From NCBI GenBank assembly GCA_014155875.1, contig JACEFZ010005600.1, forward strand, positions 481,001-545,000: a stretch of 64,000 nucleotides of DNA, given 5' to 3'. Position 1 is the stretch's first letter, and every line of letters starts with the position of its first letter. The translations under genes were made by a program, and so were the position numbers. This document shows positions 46,890 to 60,330 of the stretch, in pieces. The DNA comes from Cepaea nemoralis (Eukaryota; Mollusca; Gastropoda; Stylommatophora; Helicidae). A model generated the notes under the pieces. The model had not been told where the DNA came from and did no database searches. It saw nothing but the letters and a program-made list of their open reading frames with translations.

Positions 46890-49800
46890 CCATAACTTTA
46901 GGAAGGGAAAATCCCAACTGTACCTCCACGTGGTAGAGAATGGAAACACACCACGGTGTGGCTAAAAATGTTCTGGGGACCGAGTATCCACCGGAATAAG
47001 TGGACAGCTCTGCAGCTGAGCAGAGCAGGGCACACACTTGTCCTGACAGTCAGAAATGGGTGTCAAATACAGAGTTAAAAGACCACCATGTGAATGTGGA
47101 AGGTAAGGGGAAACCACCACATTATCTTCCCAAGATTTCATGGCGACACACATTTAAGAAATAGTGAACGACGTTAATGGTTTTCTTAGGACATCCTCGT
47201 CCGGTAGGGACAGTCATGAGCCACAGGTGACACCAGACCGTCATCCAGCTAGTGATGGCAAAACTAAAACTATAACTAAACTAAATAAATTTAGAGTAGG
47301 AACGTGGAATGTTAGGACATTAAATGAGCTAGGAAAGTTAAACAATGTTCTAAGAGAAATGGAAAACATGAAAATGAATATACTAGGCATAAGTGAGATG
47401 AGATGGAAGGGATCTGGCAAAATTATAACCGACAAACACCCAACAATTTATTCTGGAGGGGACACACTTGAAAAGGGTGTAGGAATAATATTTGATGAAA
47501 AAAACAGCCAAATCTATGAATCGATACTGGTGTATTTAAGATAGAGTTATAATGGTCAAAATCAAAGGCAAACCAATAGATATAAATATTATACAAGTAT
47601 ATGCACCAACCACAAGCAGTAGTGATGAAGAAATACAAAATTTTTACGATGAGATAGAAATAGCAATAGCTCAAATTGGATCACAAGAAATAAAAATAAT
47701 ACTGGGAGATTTTAATGTAAAAGCAGGAAAGGGAAAAATAGAGGATATAGTGGGGAATTACGGTTTAGGTACAAGAAATGAACGCGGAGAGAAACTAATA
47801 GAATGGGCAAATATTAATTATATGATAATTGAAAACTCATGGTTTAAACACCATAAAAGACGACTATACACATGAAAATACACAGCCAAATTGACTAAAT
47901 ACTTATTAATAAAAGATTCAGAAATGCATTAAGTAATGTAAAGACAATGCCTGGTGCTGACGGTAATAGTGATCATGTACCACTATGTGGACAAATAAAA
48001 GTAAGATTAAAGAGAGGGGGAAAAATGGTTAAGAATTCGAGACTTAATAAAGAGGTTCTGAACGTAGATAAAGAAATTCAAGAAAGATACAGAGTGACTG
48101 ACAAAAAGGTACAATACAATAGCTAAAGTACAGAGTATAAATGAACAATGGGAAATGTTAAGGGACTCCATTCATCAAACTAACAAAGAAAAATATTGCC
48201 GGAGAGTAGCCAAAAAGCTTTAAAAAAAAACATGGATGAATGAAGAAATCTTAATGCTGATGGACATAAGGAAACAGAATAAAAATGACAAACAAGAGTA
48301 TGTTAAGATAAGTAAAGAAATAAGAGACAAATGTGTGAAGGCAAAAGAAAGTTGGTTAAACGAGCAATGCAAAAAAAAATTGAATTAAATTCCATTAAAG
48401 ATCAAAAAAGTATGCATAGACACATCAATGAGCTTACGGGAAGAAAAATAAGAATAAATACAGGAAAGATATTATTGGAGGAAGGTGCTATAATGAAGAG
48501 GTGGAGTGAGTATATAAGAGAATTATATAATGGGGAAAGGGAAGAATTAACAGAAGAAAGTAACTTAGAAGGCCCACCTATTCTAAAAGAAGAAGTCGTT
48601 GATGCTATGAAACATATGAAGAAAGGAAAAACAGCTGGGCCTGATGAAATCACAGTAGAAGAATTAGAAGTACTGGGAGAATTTGGGGTAGATATATTAA
48701 CCAAAATGCTGAATGATATTTACAGCAGTGGATATTTACCGAGAGATATGCTAAAATATGTATTTATAGCAATACTAAAGAGACCAGGAGCAATTGAATG
48801 TGAAGATGTTCGTACAATTAACCTCATAAACCATGTCACTAAGCTTCTACTCAGAATCATAATGAGAAGACCAAGAAAGAAAATAAAAATGGAAATTAGC
48901 GAAGAACAGTATGGTTTTATGGAAGCAAAGGGTACAAACAATGCAATCTATATATTACGAACACTAATAGAAAGGTCAATAGAGAAACAGAGAGACATAT
49001 ATTTATGCTTCATTGATTATACTAAAGCATTTGATAAAGTAAAACATGATGAGCTGATTAAAATGTTGAAAGATATCAACATTGATGGGAAAGATTTAAG
49101 AATAATAAAGAATATTTACTGGGACCAAGTAGCAGCAATTAAAACTGGAAATAAAGAGGGTAATTACGAACAGATAAAGCTAGGAGCACGACAGGGATGT
49201 GTCTTGTCACCAGGTCTCTTCTCCCTATATAGCGAAGTAATAATGAGAGAGATCAAAGAGATGCCAGGAAAACTAGTTTGAGGTTATAATATAAATAGTA
49301 TACGCTATGCAGATGACACAGTATTGGTGGCGGATAATGCAACAGACCTACAACAATTATTGGACATTGTAATATCAGAGAGTGCACAGAAAGGACTCTC
49401 CTTGAATATATATATTTAAAAAAAAAACAGTAACAATGGTGATATCAAAGAAAATGGGGACAGCAAAATGTGACACTGAAATAGAAGGGAACATTCTCAA
49501 CCAAGTAGATAATTTCAAATACCCCGTGGCACTTATAACATCAGATGGAAGATGTACAGCAGAGATTAAGAGCAGAATATGGCAGGCAAAAGCCGAATTT
49601 CAGAAAATGAAGAGTATCTTATGCAATAAGTCGCTTTAAATGAATGTAAGAGAGTGCTAAAATGCTATACAGAACCAGCTTTGCTGTATGGCAGCGAATC
49701 TTGGAATGTAAATGAACAAATTAGGAAGGACTTAGAAGCAACAGAGATATGGTTTATATGACGAATGTTGCGAATTCCTTGGACTGCCAGAGTAACTAAA

Positions 49801-50095
49801 CACGACTGCCTGAAAGAGGCTAATGAAACTAGAACACTATATATACAACAATAAGAAAGAAACAAACAGCTGTCTTTGGTCATGTGATGAGAAGAGAGGC
49901 ATTGGAGAACATCGTGACAACTGGAAAGATCGAAGGGAAGAGAAGCAGAGGCAGACCAAGAGAAATGATGCTAGGCGGATTGAGACGGTGGCATGGAGGA
50001 ATATCATCAGCAGAGTTGATCCAGAACACCAAAGACCGAGATCTGTGGAGAGCCATGAACGCCTACGCTAGCCGGCACGGCACTTGATGATGACG
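46890..50095 (+). pseudogene. RTE-like non-LTR retrotransposon, near full length, decayed
   Basis: A 5' UTR (46890-47163) leads into an endonuclease from ATG 47164: FRVGTWNVRTLNELGKL, ILGISEMRWKG (catalytic Glu) and YSGGDTLEKGVGI. After a frameshift near 47540 it continues with IIQVYAPTTSSSDEEIQ, IILGDFNVKAGKG and, near 47960, GNSDHVPLCGQI (Asp/His pair). The RT (48331-49640) has GKTAGPDEITVEELEVL, EEQYGFMEAKGTNNAIYIL, CFIDYTKAFDKVKHDELI, GARQGCVLSPGLFSLYSEVI, a TGA at 49279-49281, and SIRYADDTVLVADNATDL. The C-terminal part crosses further frameshifts and ends REALENIVTTGKIEGKRSRG, then MNAYASRHGT and TGA at 50085-50087, followed by a GATGATGACGATGATG tail. At least five lesions, so long inactive. 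Same group as the fragment at 14487. Confidence 0.88.
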
Positions 50096-50099
50096 ATGA

Positions 50100-50950
50100 T
50101 GTCTGGATTTTTACGCTGTTTTAATTCATGACTTGGCTTTATTTTATCACAGTGATCTGGCTACCCTGCTCCTACACTGTCCACTGCAGACCAAAAAAAA
50201 TAAAATAGACTGTGAAAATGGCTACACCATTTTCAAAAAATGGGGGAGGGGGCATAATGCCATGGACAGATATGAGGTAGATAGCGGTAAACTGATAGAG
50301 TAAGAACATGTTTACCAGAGAAGAGCAATTGGCATAGTGAGAACGGTTCACATGATAACTGTGAACAAAGAACACACGACTAAGTTGAGGGAAGTCTGTG
50401 AGCAACAGATGATGATGATGATAAACAAAGGGACGTTACGCAGAGAAGTTGCGTATCACGGGACACTAGTTGCGTGGTACACGGACGGGACGCGGCTAGG
50501 GAGAATCAGTCTAGCCAGGGTCTGTGTCGGAGGCAGTTGGGAAAACAAGTACAGAAGCCAAGCGACATGAAGTTGACATTAATCCAAAGTTGGAACGACA
50601 CTTCAGCCTGCGGCAAAAGTATGTCGCATAAGCCGAGCGACTAATTGTACAGCCAGTCAAGCTCGATAATCAGCACGCCGAGTGAACGGCAGTTGAACAC
50701 GACACATGGCCGATGTCAAGGGCAAGTCAGTCCTAAGTTGATGCTAGAAATACCATTTGCATACAAACTATACTGTAGGGTTGAACATTGTTAGATTGAT
50801 AGATGTTTCTCGTATGTCAGCCCGCACATGTCGGCAGTTGTTCATTCTACAGTGCTGCGATGATTGACAACAATAAATAACTAAATAATGGCAAGGACAT
50901 TGGCTTGTTTGCTATTTTCATGTGATAATTGTTCCTGCTTGCTTCTGTCA
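50100..50950. other. No recognised feature
   Basis: Unique DNA between the LINE and the 54-bp array. The interval 50440-50880 is more GC-rich and ends with AATAAATAACTAAATAATGG, perhaps a retroposon 3' end, but no family is recognised. Confidence 0.35.
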
Positions 50951-50954
50951 CTGT

Positions 50955-53900
50955 AGCTGAATAGTTGTGGATGCTAGTTGGATATGAGTGCTTGGAGAGA
51001 GACAATTGATGTTTTTAGTTGTAGATGCTAGCTGGACATGAGTACTTGGAGAGAGAAAGTAGATGTTTATAGTTGTAGATGCTAGCAGGACATGAGTGCT
51101 TGGAGAGAGAAAGTAGATGTTTATAGTTGTAAAATGCTAGTTGGACATGAGTGCTTAAAGAACAGACAGTAGATGTTTATAGTTGTAGATGCAAGTTGGA
51201 CATGAGTGCTTGGAGAGAGAAAGTAGATGTTTATAGATGTGTATGCTAGTTGGACATGAGTGCTTGGAGAACAGACATTAGATGTTTATAGTTGTGGATG
51301 CTAGTTGGACATGAGTGCTTGGAGAGAGAATGTAGATGTTTATAGTTGTAGATGCTAGTTGGACATGAGAGCTCGGAGAGAGAAAGTAGATGTTTATAGT
51401 TATAGATGCTAGTTGGACATGAGAGCTTGGAGAGAGAAAGTAGTTGTTTATAGTTGTAGATGCTAGTTGGACATAAGTGCTTGGAGAGAGACAATAGATG
51501 TTTATAGTTGTGGATAATAGTTGGATATGAGTGCTTGGAGAGAGACAGTAAATGTTTACGGTTTTAGATGCTAGTTGGACATGAGTTTTTGGAGAGAGAA
51601 AGTAGATGTTTATAGTTGTGGAAGCTAGTTGGACATGAGTGCTTGGATAGAGACAATAGTTGTTTATAGTTGTGGATGCTAGTTGGACATGAGTGCTTGA
51701 AGAGAGACAGTAGATGTTTATAGTTGTAGATGCTAGCTGGACATGAGTGCTTGGAGAGAGAAAGTAGATGTTTATAGTTGTGGATGCTAGTTAGACATGA
51801 GTGCTTGGAGCACAGACAGTAGATGTTTATAGATTTAGATGCTAGTTGGACATGAGTGCTTGGAGAGAGAAAGTAGATGTTTATAGTTGTAGATGCTAGT
51901 TGGACATGAGTGCTTTGAGAGAGAAAGTAGATTTTTAAAGTTGTAGATGCTAGTTGGACATGAGTGCTTGGAGAGAGAAAGTAGATGTTTATAGTTGTGG
52001 ATGCTAGTTGGACAAGAGTGCTATGAGAGAGAAAGTAGATGTTTATAGTTGTAGATGCTAGTTGGACATTAGTGCTTGGACAGAGAAAGTAGATGTTTAT
52101 AGTTGTAGATGCTAGTTGGACATGTGTGCTTGGAGAGAGAAAGTAGATGTTATAGTTGTGGATGTAAGTTGGACATGTGTGCGTTGAGAGAGAAGATAGA
52201 TGTTTATAGTTGTAGATGCTAGTTGGACATGAGTGCTTGGAGAGAGAAAGTAGATGTTTATAGTTGTAGATGCTAGTTGGACATGAGTGCTTGGAGAGAG
52301 ACAGTAGATGTTTATAGTTGTAGATGCTAGTTGGACATGAGTGCTTGGAGAACAGACAGTAGATCTTGTAGTTGTAGATGATAGTTGGGTATGAGTGCTT
52401 GGAGAACAGACAGTAGATCTTGTAGTTGTAGATGCTAGTTGGGTATGAGTGCTTGGAGAACAGACAGTAGATCTTGTAGTTGTAGATGCTAGTTGGGTAT
52501 GAGTGCTTGGAGAACAGACAGTAGATCTTGTAGTTGTAGATGCTAGTTGGGTATGAGTGCTTGGAGAACAGACAGTAGATCTTGTAGTTGTAGATGCTAG
52601 TTGGGTATGAGTGCTTGGAGAACAGACAGTAGATCTTGTAGTTGTAGATGCTAGTTGGGTATGAGTGCTTGGAGAACAGACAGTAGATCTTGTAGTTGTA
52701 GATGCTAGTTGGGTATGAGTGCTTGGAGAACAGACAGTAGATCTTGTAGTTGTAGATGCTAGTTGGGTATGAGTGCTTGGAGAACAGACAGTAGATCTTG
52801 TAGTTGTAGATGCTAGTTGGGTATGAGTGCTTGGAGAACAGACAGTAGATCTTGTAGTTGTAGATGCTAGTTGGGTATGAGTGCTTGGAGAACAGACAGT
52901 AGATCTTGTAGTTGTAGATGCTAGTTGGGTATGAGTGCTTGGAGAACAGACAGTAGATCTTGTAGTTGTAGATGCTAGTTGGGTATGAGTGCTTGGAGAA
53001 CAGACAGTAGATCTTGTAGTTGTAGATGCTAGTTGGGTATGAGTGCTTGGAGAACAGACAGTAGATCTTGTAGTTGTAGATGCTAGTATGGTATGAGTGC
53101 TTGGAGAACAGACAGTAGATCTTGTAGTTGTAGATGCTAGTTGGGTATGAGTGCTTGGAGAACAGACAGTAGATCTTGTAGTTGTAGATGCTAGTATGGT
53201 ATGAGTGCTTGGAGAACAGACAGTAGATCTTGTAGTTGTAGATGCTAGTTGGGTATGAGTGCTTGGAGAACAGACAGTAGATCTTGTAGTTGTAGATGCT
53301 AGTTGGGTATGAGTGCTTGGAGAACAGACAGTAGATCTTGTAGTTGTAGATGCTAGTTGGGTATGAGTGGTTGGAGAACAGACAGTAGATCTTGTAGTTG
53401 TAGATGCTAGTTGGGTATGAGTGCTTGGAGAACAGACAGTAGATCTTGTAGTTGTAGATGCTAGTTGGGTATGAGTGCTTGGAGAACAGACAGTAGATCT
53501 TGTAGTTGTAGATGCTAGTTGGGTATGAGTGCTTGGAGAACAGACAGTAGATCTTGTAGTTGTAGATGCTAGTTGGGTATGAGTGGTTGGAGAACAGACA
53601 GTAGATCTTGTAGTTGTAGATGATAGTTGGGTATGAGTGGTTGGAGAACAGACAGTAGATCTTGTAGTTGTAGATGCTAGTTGGGTATGAGTGGTTGGAG
53701 AACAGACAGTAGATCTTGTAGTTGTAGATGCTAGTTGGGCATGAGTGGTTGGAGAACAGACAGTAGATCTTGTAGTTGTAGATGCTAGTTGGGTATGAGT
53801 GCTTGGAGAACAGACAGTAGATCTTGTAGTTGTAGATGCTAGTTGGGTATGAGTGCTTGGAGAACAGACAGTAGATCTTGTAGTTGTAGATGCTAGTTGG

Positions 53901-54435
53901 GTATGAGTGCTTGGAGAACAGACAGTAGATCTTGTAGTTGTAGATGCTAGTTGGGTATGAGTGCTTGGAGAACAGACAGTAGATCTTGTAGTTGTAGATG
54001 CTAGTTGGGTATGAGTGCTTGGAGAACAGACAGTAGATCTTGTAGTTGTAGATGCTAGTTGGGTATGAGTGCTTGGAGAACAGACAGTAGATCTTGTAGT
54101 TGTAGATGCTAGTTGGGTATGAGTGCTTGGAGAACAGACAGTAGATCTTGTAGTTGTAGATGCTAGTTGGGTATGAGTGGTTGGAGAACAGACAGTAGAT
54201 CTTGTAGTTGTAGATGCTAGTTGGGTATGAGTGCTTGGAGAACAGACAGTAGATCTTGTAGTTGTAGATGCTAGTTGGGTATGAGTGCTTGGAGAACAGA
54301 CAGTAGATCTTGTAGTTGTAGATGCTAGTTGGACATGAGTGCTTGGAGAACAGACAGTAGATCTTGTAGTTGTAGATGCTAGTTGGGTATGAGTGCTTGG
54401 AGAACAGACAGTAGATCTTTATAGTTGTAGATGCT
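50955..54435. repeat. 54-bp minisatellite, about 64 units
   Basis: Unit begins AGTTGTAGATGCTAGTTGG and continues through GAGTGCTTGGAGA. From 50955 to about 52330 the units are diverse (GGACATGAG, with GAGAGAAAGTAGATGTTTAT). From about 52330 to 54420 they are nearly identical (GGGTATGAG, with GAACAGACAGTAGATCTTG). The period is 54 bp in both parts. No spacer variation, so not CRISPR. Confidence 0.97.
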
Positions 54436-54645
54436 AGTCGGTTCTCACTGAGAACAAATTAAGAAGAAGAAGAAAAAGAGGAGGAATGTCAGCGGCAGTA
54501 GAAGGGGGGAAAAGAAGAACAAAAACAATGATAATTACCATAATGGCTATACTATATACTACGTCATGATGAAGGACAGTTATAACGATAAGAAACACTT
54601 AAGAAGACATTTATCTATTCAATTTGAAATGTCTCTTCTACCCAG

Positions 54646-54696
54646 GTTTACCAGATCCTGCATTGGTATCTCTGGAAATGCTGCCGCTTGATAATG
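54646..54696 (+). CDS. Candidate 51-nt host micro-exon
   Basis: TGTCTCTTCTACCCAG (acceptor, ending 54645) and ATAATG followed by GTAAGT (consensus donor at 54697) bracket 51 nt. In phase 1 this encodes LPDPALVSLEMLPLDN flanked by split Gly codons. Phase 0 is also open; phase 2 has a stop. Seventeen codons and equal phases make it a skippable symmetric exon. It sits between two multi-kilobase minisatellites. The family is not recognised. Confidence 0.5.
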
Positions 54697-54704
54697 GTAA
54701 GTTA

Positions 54705-57700
54705 TACTGATTAAATTATGCGATAATGTACACAGTGCAAGGGATTAAACTATACAATGATGTAAACAGTGCAAGGGATTAAACTATAAGATGGTGTAAA
54801 CAGTGCAAGAGATTAAACTATAAGATGATGTAAACAGTGCAAGGGATTAAACTATAAGATGATGTAAACAGTGCAAGAGATTAAACTATAAGATGATGTA
54901 AACAGTGCAAGAGATTAAACTATAAGATGATGTAAACAGTGCAAGAGATTAAACTATAAGATGATGTAAACAGTGCAAGGGATTAAACTATAAGATGATG
55001 TAAACAGTGCAAGAGATTAAACTATAAGATGATGTAAACAGTGCAAGGGATTAAACTATAAGATGATGTAAACAGTGCAAGAGATTAAACTATAAGATGA
55101 TGTAAACAGTGCAAGAGATTAAACTATAAGATGATGTAAACAGTGCAAGGGATTAAACTATAAGATGATGTAAACAGTGCAAGGGATTAAACTATAAGAT
55201 GATGTAAACAGTGCAAGGGATTAAACTATAAGATGATGTAAACAGTGCAAGGGATTAAACTATAAGATGATGTAAACAGTGCAAGGGATTAAACTATAAG
55301 ATGATGTAAACAGTGCAAGGGATTAAACTATAAGATGATGTAAACAGTGCAAGGGATTAAACTATAAGATGATGTAAACAGTGCAAGGGATTAAACTATA
55401 AGATGATGTAAACAGTGCAAGGGATTAAACTATAAGATGATGTAAACAGTGCAAGGGATTAAACTATAAGATGATGTAAACAGTGCAAGGATTAAACTAT
55501 AAGATGATGTAAACAGTGCAAGGGATTAAACTATAAGATGATGTAAACAGTGCAAGAGATTAAACTATAAGATGATGTAAACAGTGCAAGGGATTAAACT
55601 ATAAGATGATGTAAACAGTGCAAGGGATTAAACTATAAGATGATGTAAACAGTGCAAGGGATTAAACTATAAGATGATGTAAACAGTGCAAGAGATTAAA
55701 CTATAAGATGATGTAAACAGTGCAAGGAGATTAAACTATAAGATGATGTAAACAGTGCAAGGGATTAAACTATAAGATGATGTAAACAGTGCAAGGGATT
55801 AAACTATAAGATGATGTAAACAGTGCAAGGGATTAAACTATAAGATGATGTAAACAGTGCAAGGGATTAAACTATAAGATGATGTAAACAGTGCAAGAGA
55901 TTAAACTATAAGATGATGTAAACAGTGCAAGAGATTAAACTATAAGATGATGTAAACAGTGCAAGAGATTAAACTATAAGATGATGTAAACAGTGCAAGA
56001 GATTAAACTATAAGATGATGTAAACAGTGCAAGAGATTAAACTATAAGATGATGTAAACAGTGCAAGGGATTAAACTATAAGATGATGTAAACAGTGCAA
56101 GAGATTAAACTATAAGATGATGTAAACAGTGCAAGGGATTAAACTATAAGATGATGTAAACAGTGCAAGAGATTAAACTATAAGATGATGTAAACAGTGC
56201 AAGGGATTAAACTATAAGATGATGTAAACAGTGCAAGGAGATTAAACTATAAGATGATGTAAACAGTGCAAGAGATTAAACTATAAGATGATGTAAACAG
56301 TGCAAGGGATTAAACTATAAGATGATGTAAACAGTGCAAGGGATTAAACTATAAGATGATGTAAACAGTGCAAGGGATTAAACTATAAGATGATGTAAAC
56401 AGTGCAAGGGATTAAACTATAAGATGATGTAAACAGTGCAAGGGATTAAACTATAAGATGATGTAAACAGTGCAAGGGATTAAACTATAAGATGATGTAA
56501 ACAGTGCAAGGGATTAAACTATAAGATGATGTAAACAGTGCAAGGGATTAAACTATAAGATGATGTAAACAGTGCAAGGGATTAAACTATAAGATGATGT
56601 AAACAGTGCAAGGGATTAAACTATAAGATGATGTAAACAGTGCAAGGGATTAAACTATAAGATGATGTAAACAGTGCAAGGGATTAAACTATAAGATGAT
56701 GTAAACAGTGCAAGGGATTAAACTATAAGATGATGTAAACAGTGCAAGGGATTAAACTATAAGATGATGTAAACAGTGCAAGGGATTAAACTATAAGATG
56801 ATGTAAACAGTGCAAGGGATTAAACTATAAGATGATGTAAACAGTGCAAGAGATTAAACTATAAGATGATGTAAACAGTGCAAGGGATTAAACTATAAGA
56901 TGATGTAAACAGTGCAAGGGATTAAACTATAAGATGATGTAAACAGTGCAAGGGATTAAACTATAAGATGATGTAAACAGTGCAAGAGATTAAACTATAA
57001 GATGATGTAAACAGTGCAAGGGATTAAACTATAAGATGATGTAAACAGTGCAAGGGATTAAACTATAAGATGATGTAAACAGTGCAAGAGATTAAACTAT
57101 AAGATGATGTAAACAGTGCAGAGATTAAACTATAAGATGATGTAAACAGTGCAAGAGATTAAACTATAAGATGATGTAAACAGTGCAAGAGATTAAACTA
57201 TAAGATGATGTAAACAGTGCAAGGGATTAAACTATAAGATGATGTAAACAGTGCAAGGGATTAAACTATAAGATGATGTAAACAGTGCAAGAGATTAAAC
57301 TATAAGATGATGTAAACAGTGCAAGAGATTAAACTATAAGATGATGTAAACAGTGCAAGAGATTAAACTATAAGATGATGTAAACAGTGCAAGAGATTAA
57401 ACTATAAGATGATGTAAACAGTGCAAGGGATTAAACTATAAGATGATGTAAACAGTGCAAGAGATTAAACTATAAGATGATGTAAACAGTGCAAGAGATT
57501 AAACTATAAGATGATGTAAACAGTGCAAGAGATTAAACTATAAGATGATGTAAACAGTGCAAGGGATTAAACTATAAGATGATGTAAACAGTGCAAGAGA
57601 TTAAACTATAAGATGATGTAAACAGTGCAAGGGATTAAACTATAAGATGATGTAAACAGTGCAAGAGATTAAACTATAAGATGATGTAAACAGTGCAAGG

Positions 57701-57977
57701 GATTAAACTATAAGATGATGTAAACAGTGCAAGAGATTAAACTATAAGATGATGTAAACAGTGCAAGGATTAAACTATAAGATGATGTAAACAGTGCAAG
57801 AGATTAAACTATAAGATGATGTAAACAGTGCAAGGGATTAAACTATAAGATGATGTAAACAGTAACAAGGGATTAAACTATAAGATGATGTAAACAGTGC
57901 AAGGGATTAAACTATAAGATGATGTAAACAGTGCAAGGGATTAAACTATAGGATGATATAAACAGTACAAGGGATTA
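54705..57977. repeat. 34-bp minisatellite, about 96 units
   Basis: Unit contains AAACTATAAGATGATGTAAA followed by CAGTGCAAGGGATT. Units differ almost only at one site, CAAGGGATT versus CAAGAGATT, with rare 33-bp (CAAGGATT) and 35-bp (CAAGGAGATT) forms. It begins within ten bases of the candidate donor at 54697. Terminal units are more diverged than internal ones. Confidence 0.97.
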
Positions 57978-58029
57978 TGACTACACCATAAAACGTGTAT
58001 TGGGCATATGGTGCTAGACCCATATTTTA

Positions 58030-58395
58030 ACAGATCAGCTGAACCTCAAGTGGTCATGTGGTCAATGTCAGCTGACCTTCAAGGGGTGATGTGGTCAATA
58101 TTAGTTGACCCTCAAGAGGTGATGTGGTCAACATCAGTTGACCCTGTAGGGGTGATGTGGTCAATATCAGCTTACCCTTAAGCGGTGATGTGGTCAATGT
58201 CAGCTGGCCCTTAAGTGGTGATGTGGTCAATATCAGCTGACCCTTATGTGGTCATGTGGTAAATATCAGCTGACCCTCAAGGGGGGATGTGGTCAGTATC
58301 AGCTGACCCTCAAGTAGTGATGTGGTCAGTATCAGCTCACTGGGTCATGTGGTCAATATCAGCTGACGCTCAAGGGGTGATGTGTTTAATATCAT
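58030..58395. repeat. ~33-bp tandem repeat
   Basis: About ten imperfect units of GATGTGGTCAATATCAGCTG with a CCCTCAAGGG connector. The GATGTGGTCA landmark lies at 58088, 58121, 58153 and 58186. Confidence 0.92.
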
Positions 58396-58515
58396 ACCGG
58401 CCACCTTCCTTCCTGGAGCATTTCCTGGTGGCCATCTAAGGCTTGGTCGACCTGACAGTGGAGATCTGTTGTCAGAATAGGAATTCGAACCCATGACCAC
58501 TAGTCACTGAACCAG
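58396..58515 (-). mobile_element. tRNA-like SINE head
   Basis: The minus strand reads TGCTGGTTCAGTGACTAGTG then CATGGGTTCGAATTCC: an A-box-like segment and a near-perfect B box. The remainder is lost into the neighbouring tandem arrays. Confidence 0.5.
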
Positions 58516-58519
58516 CACA

Positions 58520-58870
58520 GCTTCCATAAGACGATATAGCCCATGAACTGTGTCAGACACTTCCATAAGACTATATAGCACATGAACTATGTCATACACT
58601 TCCATAAGACTATATAGCACATGAACTATGTCAGACATGTCCATAAGACTATATAGCACATGAACTATGTCAGATACTTCCATAAGATTATATAGCACAT
58701 GAACTGTGTCAGACACTTCCATAAGACGATATAGGGAGCATGAACTGTGTCAGACGCTTCCATAAGACTATATAGGGAGCATGAACTGTGTCAGACACTT
58801 CCATAAGACTATATAGGGAGCATGAACTGTGTCAGACACTTCCATAAGACGATATAGCACATGAACTGTG
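58520..58870. repeat. 39-bp tandem repeat
   Basis: About nine units containing CTTCCATAAGACTATATAGC and CATGAACTATGTCAGACA. The CTTCCATAAG landmark lies at 58521, 58560 and 58599; some units carry GGGAGCATG instead of GCACATG. Confidence 0.93.
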
Positions 58871-59077
58871 TTGCTGGCAAGTCGTAATGTAAAATGAATC
58901 TGCATGTTCGATTTATCACCTTTTGAAAATAAAGCTTGTCTGTTTCTTCGCTCATTCATTCACTCCAATAGAATTACACAAAGGCCTAAACGCAACAGTT
59001 TCAAACAACAGAGTCAAAGCTCAGTCTTTTGGAGGTATCATGAACCAAGCCAGCCGAAACAAGAGAATAGACAGATG

Positions 59078-60240
59078 TTACTTAGTTAGTAAGTTAGTCG
59101 ACAGATCATCCTCGTTGCACATCGAACCATTCAGTCCATAAGTGCTCGGATCCCCTCCTCAGCAAATCCCGCAGCGTGTAGCGGCTAACGACGCCAGTTC
59201 TGTGTTGGTTTATCAATCTTCTTTGGCTTCCTGCGTAGTGTTCTTGTTTGGCCACCCCTCTTTTAATTTGCTGCTCTCGCAGTCTGGCCATTGTTGTAGA
59301 TTCACAGTCATCACTTGGTTCTCGCAAAAGTCTCACTTCTCGTAGAGCATTCAGAATGTCAGCCTGGTCCATGGCGCGTCCGCCCTCCACAGAAGCCTCA
59401 CCTGCGAGCTTGTCAGCCCGCTCATTTCCTTGTACTCCCGCATGCCCTGGCACGAAGATGAAACTAATCTTTGCCAGCCGAGACCGCTTCAGAGACAGCA
59501 ACCATTCTCTTCGGATCGACCCCTCCTCTATCCTCTTGATCATGTTCATTGAGTCGCTAAGGAAACAAGCCCTAGTGAATGTCTGTGTCTCGAGCCATGT
59601 TATTGCCTTACTTACTGCCATGACTTCCATGGTCAGGCTACTTGTGGTTTCAGTAAAATCACCAGAGTCCTCCTTCACAATTCTCCCTCCGGCCCGAGCT
59701 GTAAAGGCTCATGAGCTTCTCACATGTCGGACGACCGACCCATCTGTGTAGATGACCGCGTCACCGTCTAGCGAATTCTCGAAAATCAACGCTTGTACTT
59801 CAGCCTCAACAGCAGCCGGATTTTCTTGTCTGCATTTTCTGTCTAGTTGGATGCAAACTGAAAACGATGTGCAGAAGTCTGTTGGCACTTGCACCCCACT
59901 CCTCGCCAGGTTAAGTCCTCAAGTGAACACACCTGTTGAAGAATGTTTTCGGCTTGACCCATCCACGACCGTCCTCTTTTTAACCTGCTGTCCTTCACCT
60001 TCCTAATTTCACTATGCAGTGGATGTTGTGTGTTTGCGTTAATTCTGAGGTAGGCGCGTGCCCTGCAACCTTGTATTCTCTCTTCAATGGTTGGAAAATC
60101 AAGAAGGTAGCGCATCGCCCTGCATGCTGTATCTCTTGTACATCCAAGAATAATGCGCATAGCTTCATTCTGTATCCTTTCCATCCTTTCTATCTGCTTA
60201 TGGCTGAGAGTCAGGATTCAGAAGTCAGGATTCAGGAGAG
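59078..60240 (-). pseudogene. I/R1-type retroposon fragment, copy B: RT C-terminus plus RNase H
   Basis: Starts near 60240 with HKQIERMERIQNEAMRIILG and CRAMRYLLDFPTIEERIQGC (post-RT linker). After a frameshift near 59893 it continues with QENPAAVEAEVQALIFENS, DGDAVIYTDGSV, TGA at 59709-59711, MEVMAVSKAITWLETQ, FLSDSMNMIKRIEEG and FVPGHAGVQGNERADKLAGE, to RYTLRDLLRRGSEHLW. The end is a TTAGTTAGTAAGTTAG tail. The RNase H part is nearly identical to 36126-36841, including the internal TGA. It extends about 400 bases further 5' than copy A. Confidence 0.88.
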
Positions 60241-60330
60241 ACAGAACACAATGATAATATATTTGTTTCCTAATTAGATATGAATACATTATGTCATCTG
60301 AGTTAAACAGGTACCATCATGTTCATCTGT

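Noticed and set aside
50955..54435. 54-bp regular repeats as CRISPR or leucine-rich coding repeats
   Set aside because: No unique spacers, and stops occur in most frames of the homogeneous part.
54705..57977. 34-bp regular repeats as a CRISPR array
   Set aside because: No spacers: units are directly adjacent and identical, in an animal-type genome. It is a minisatellite.
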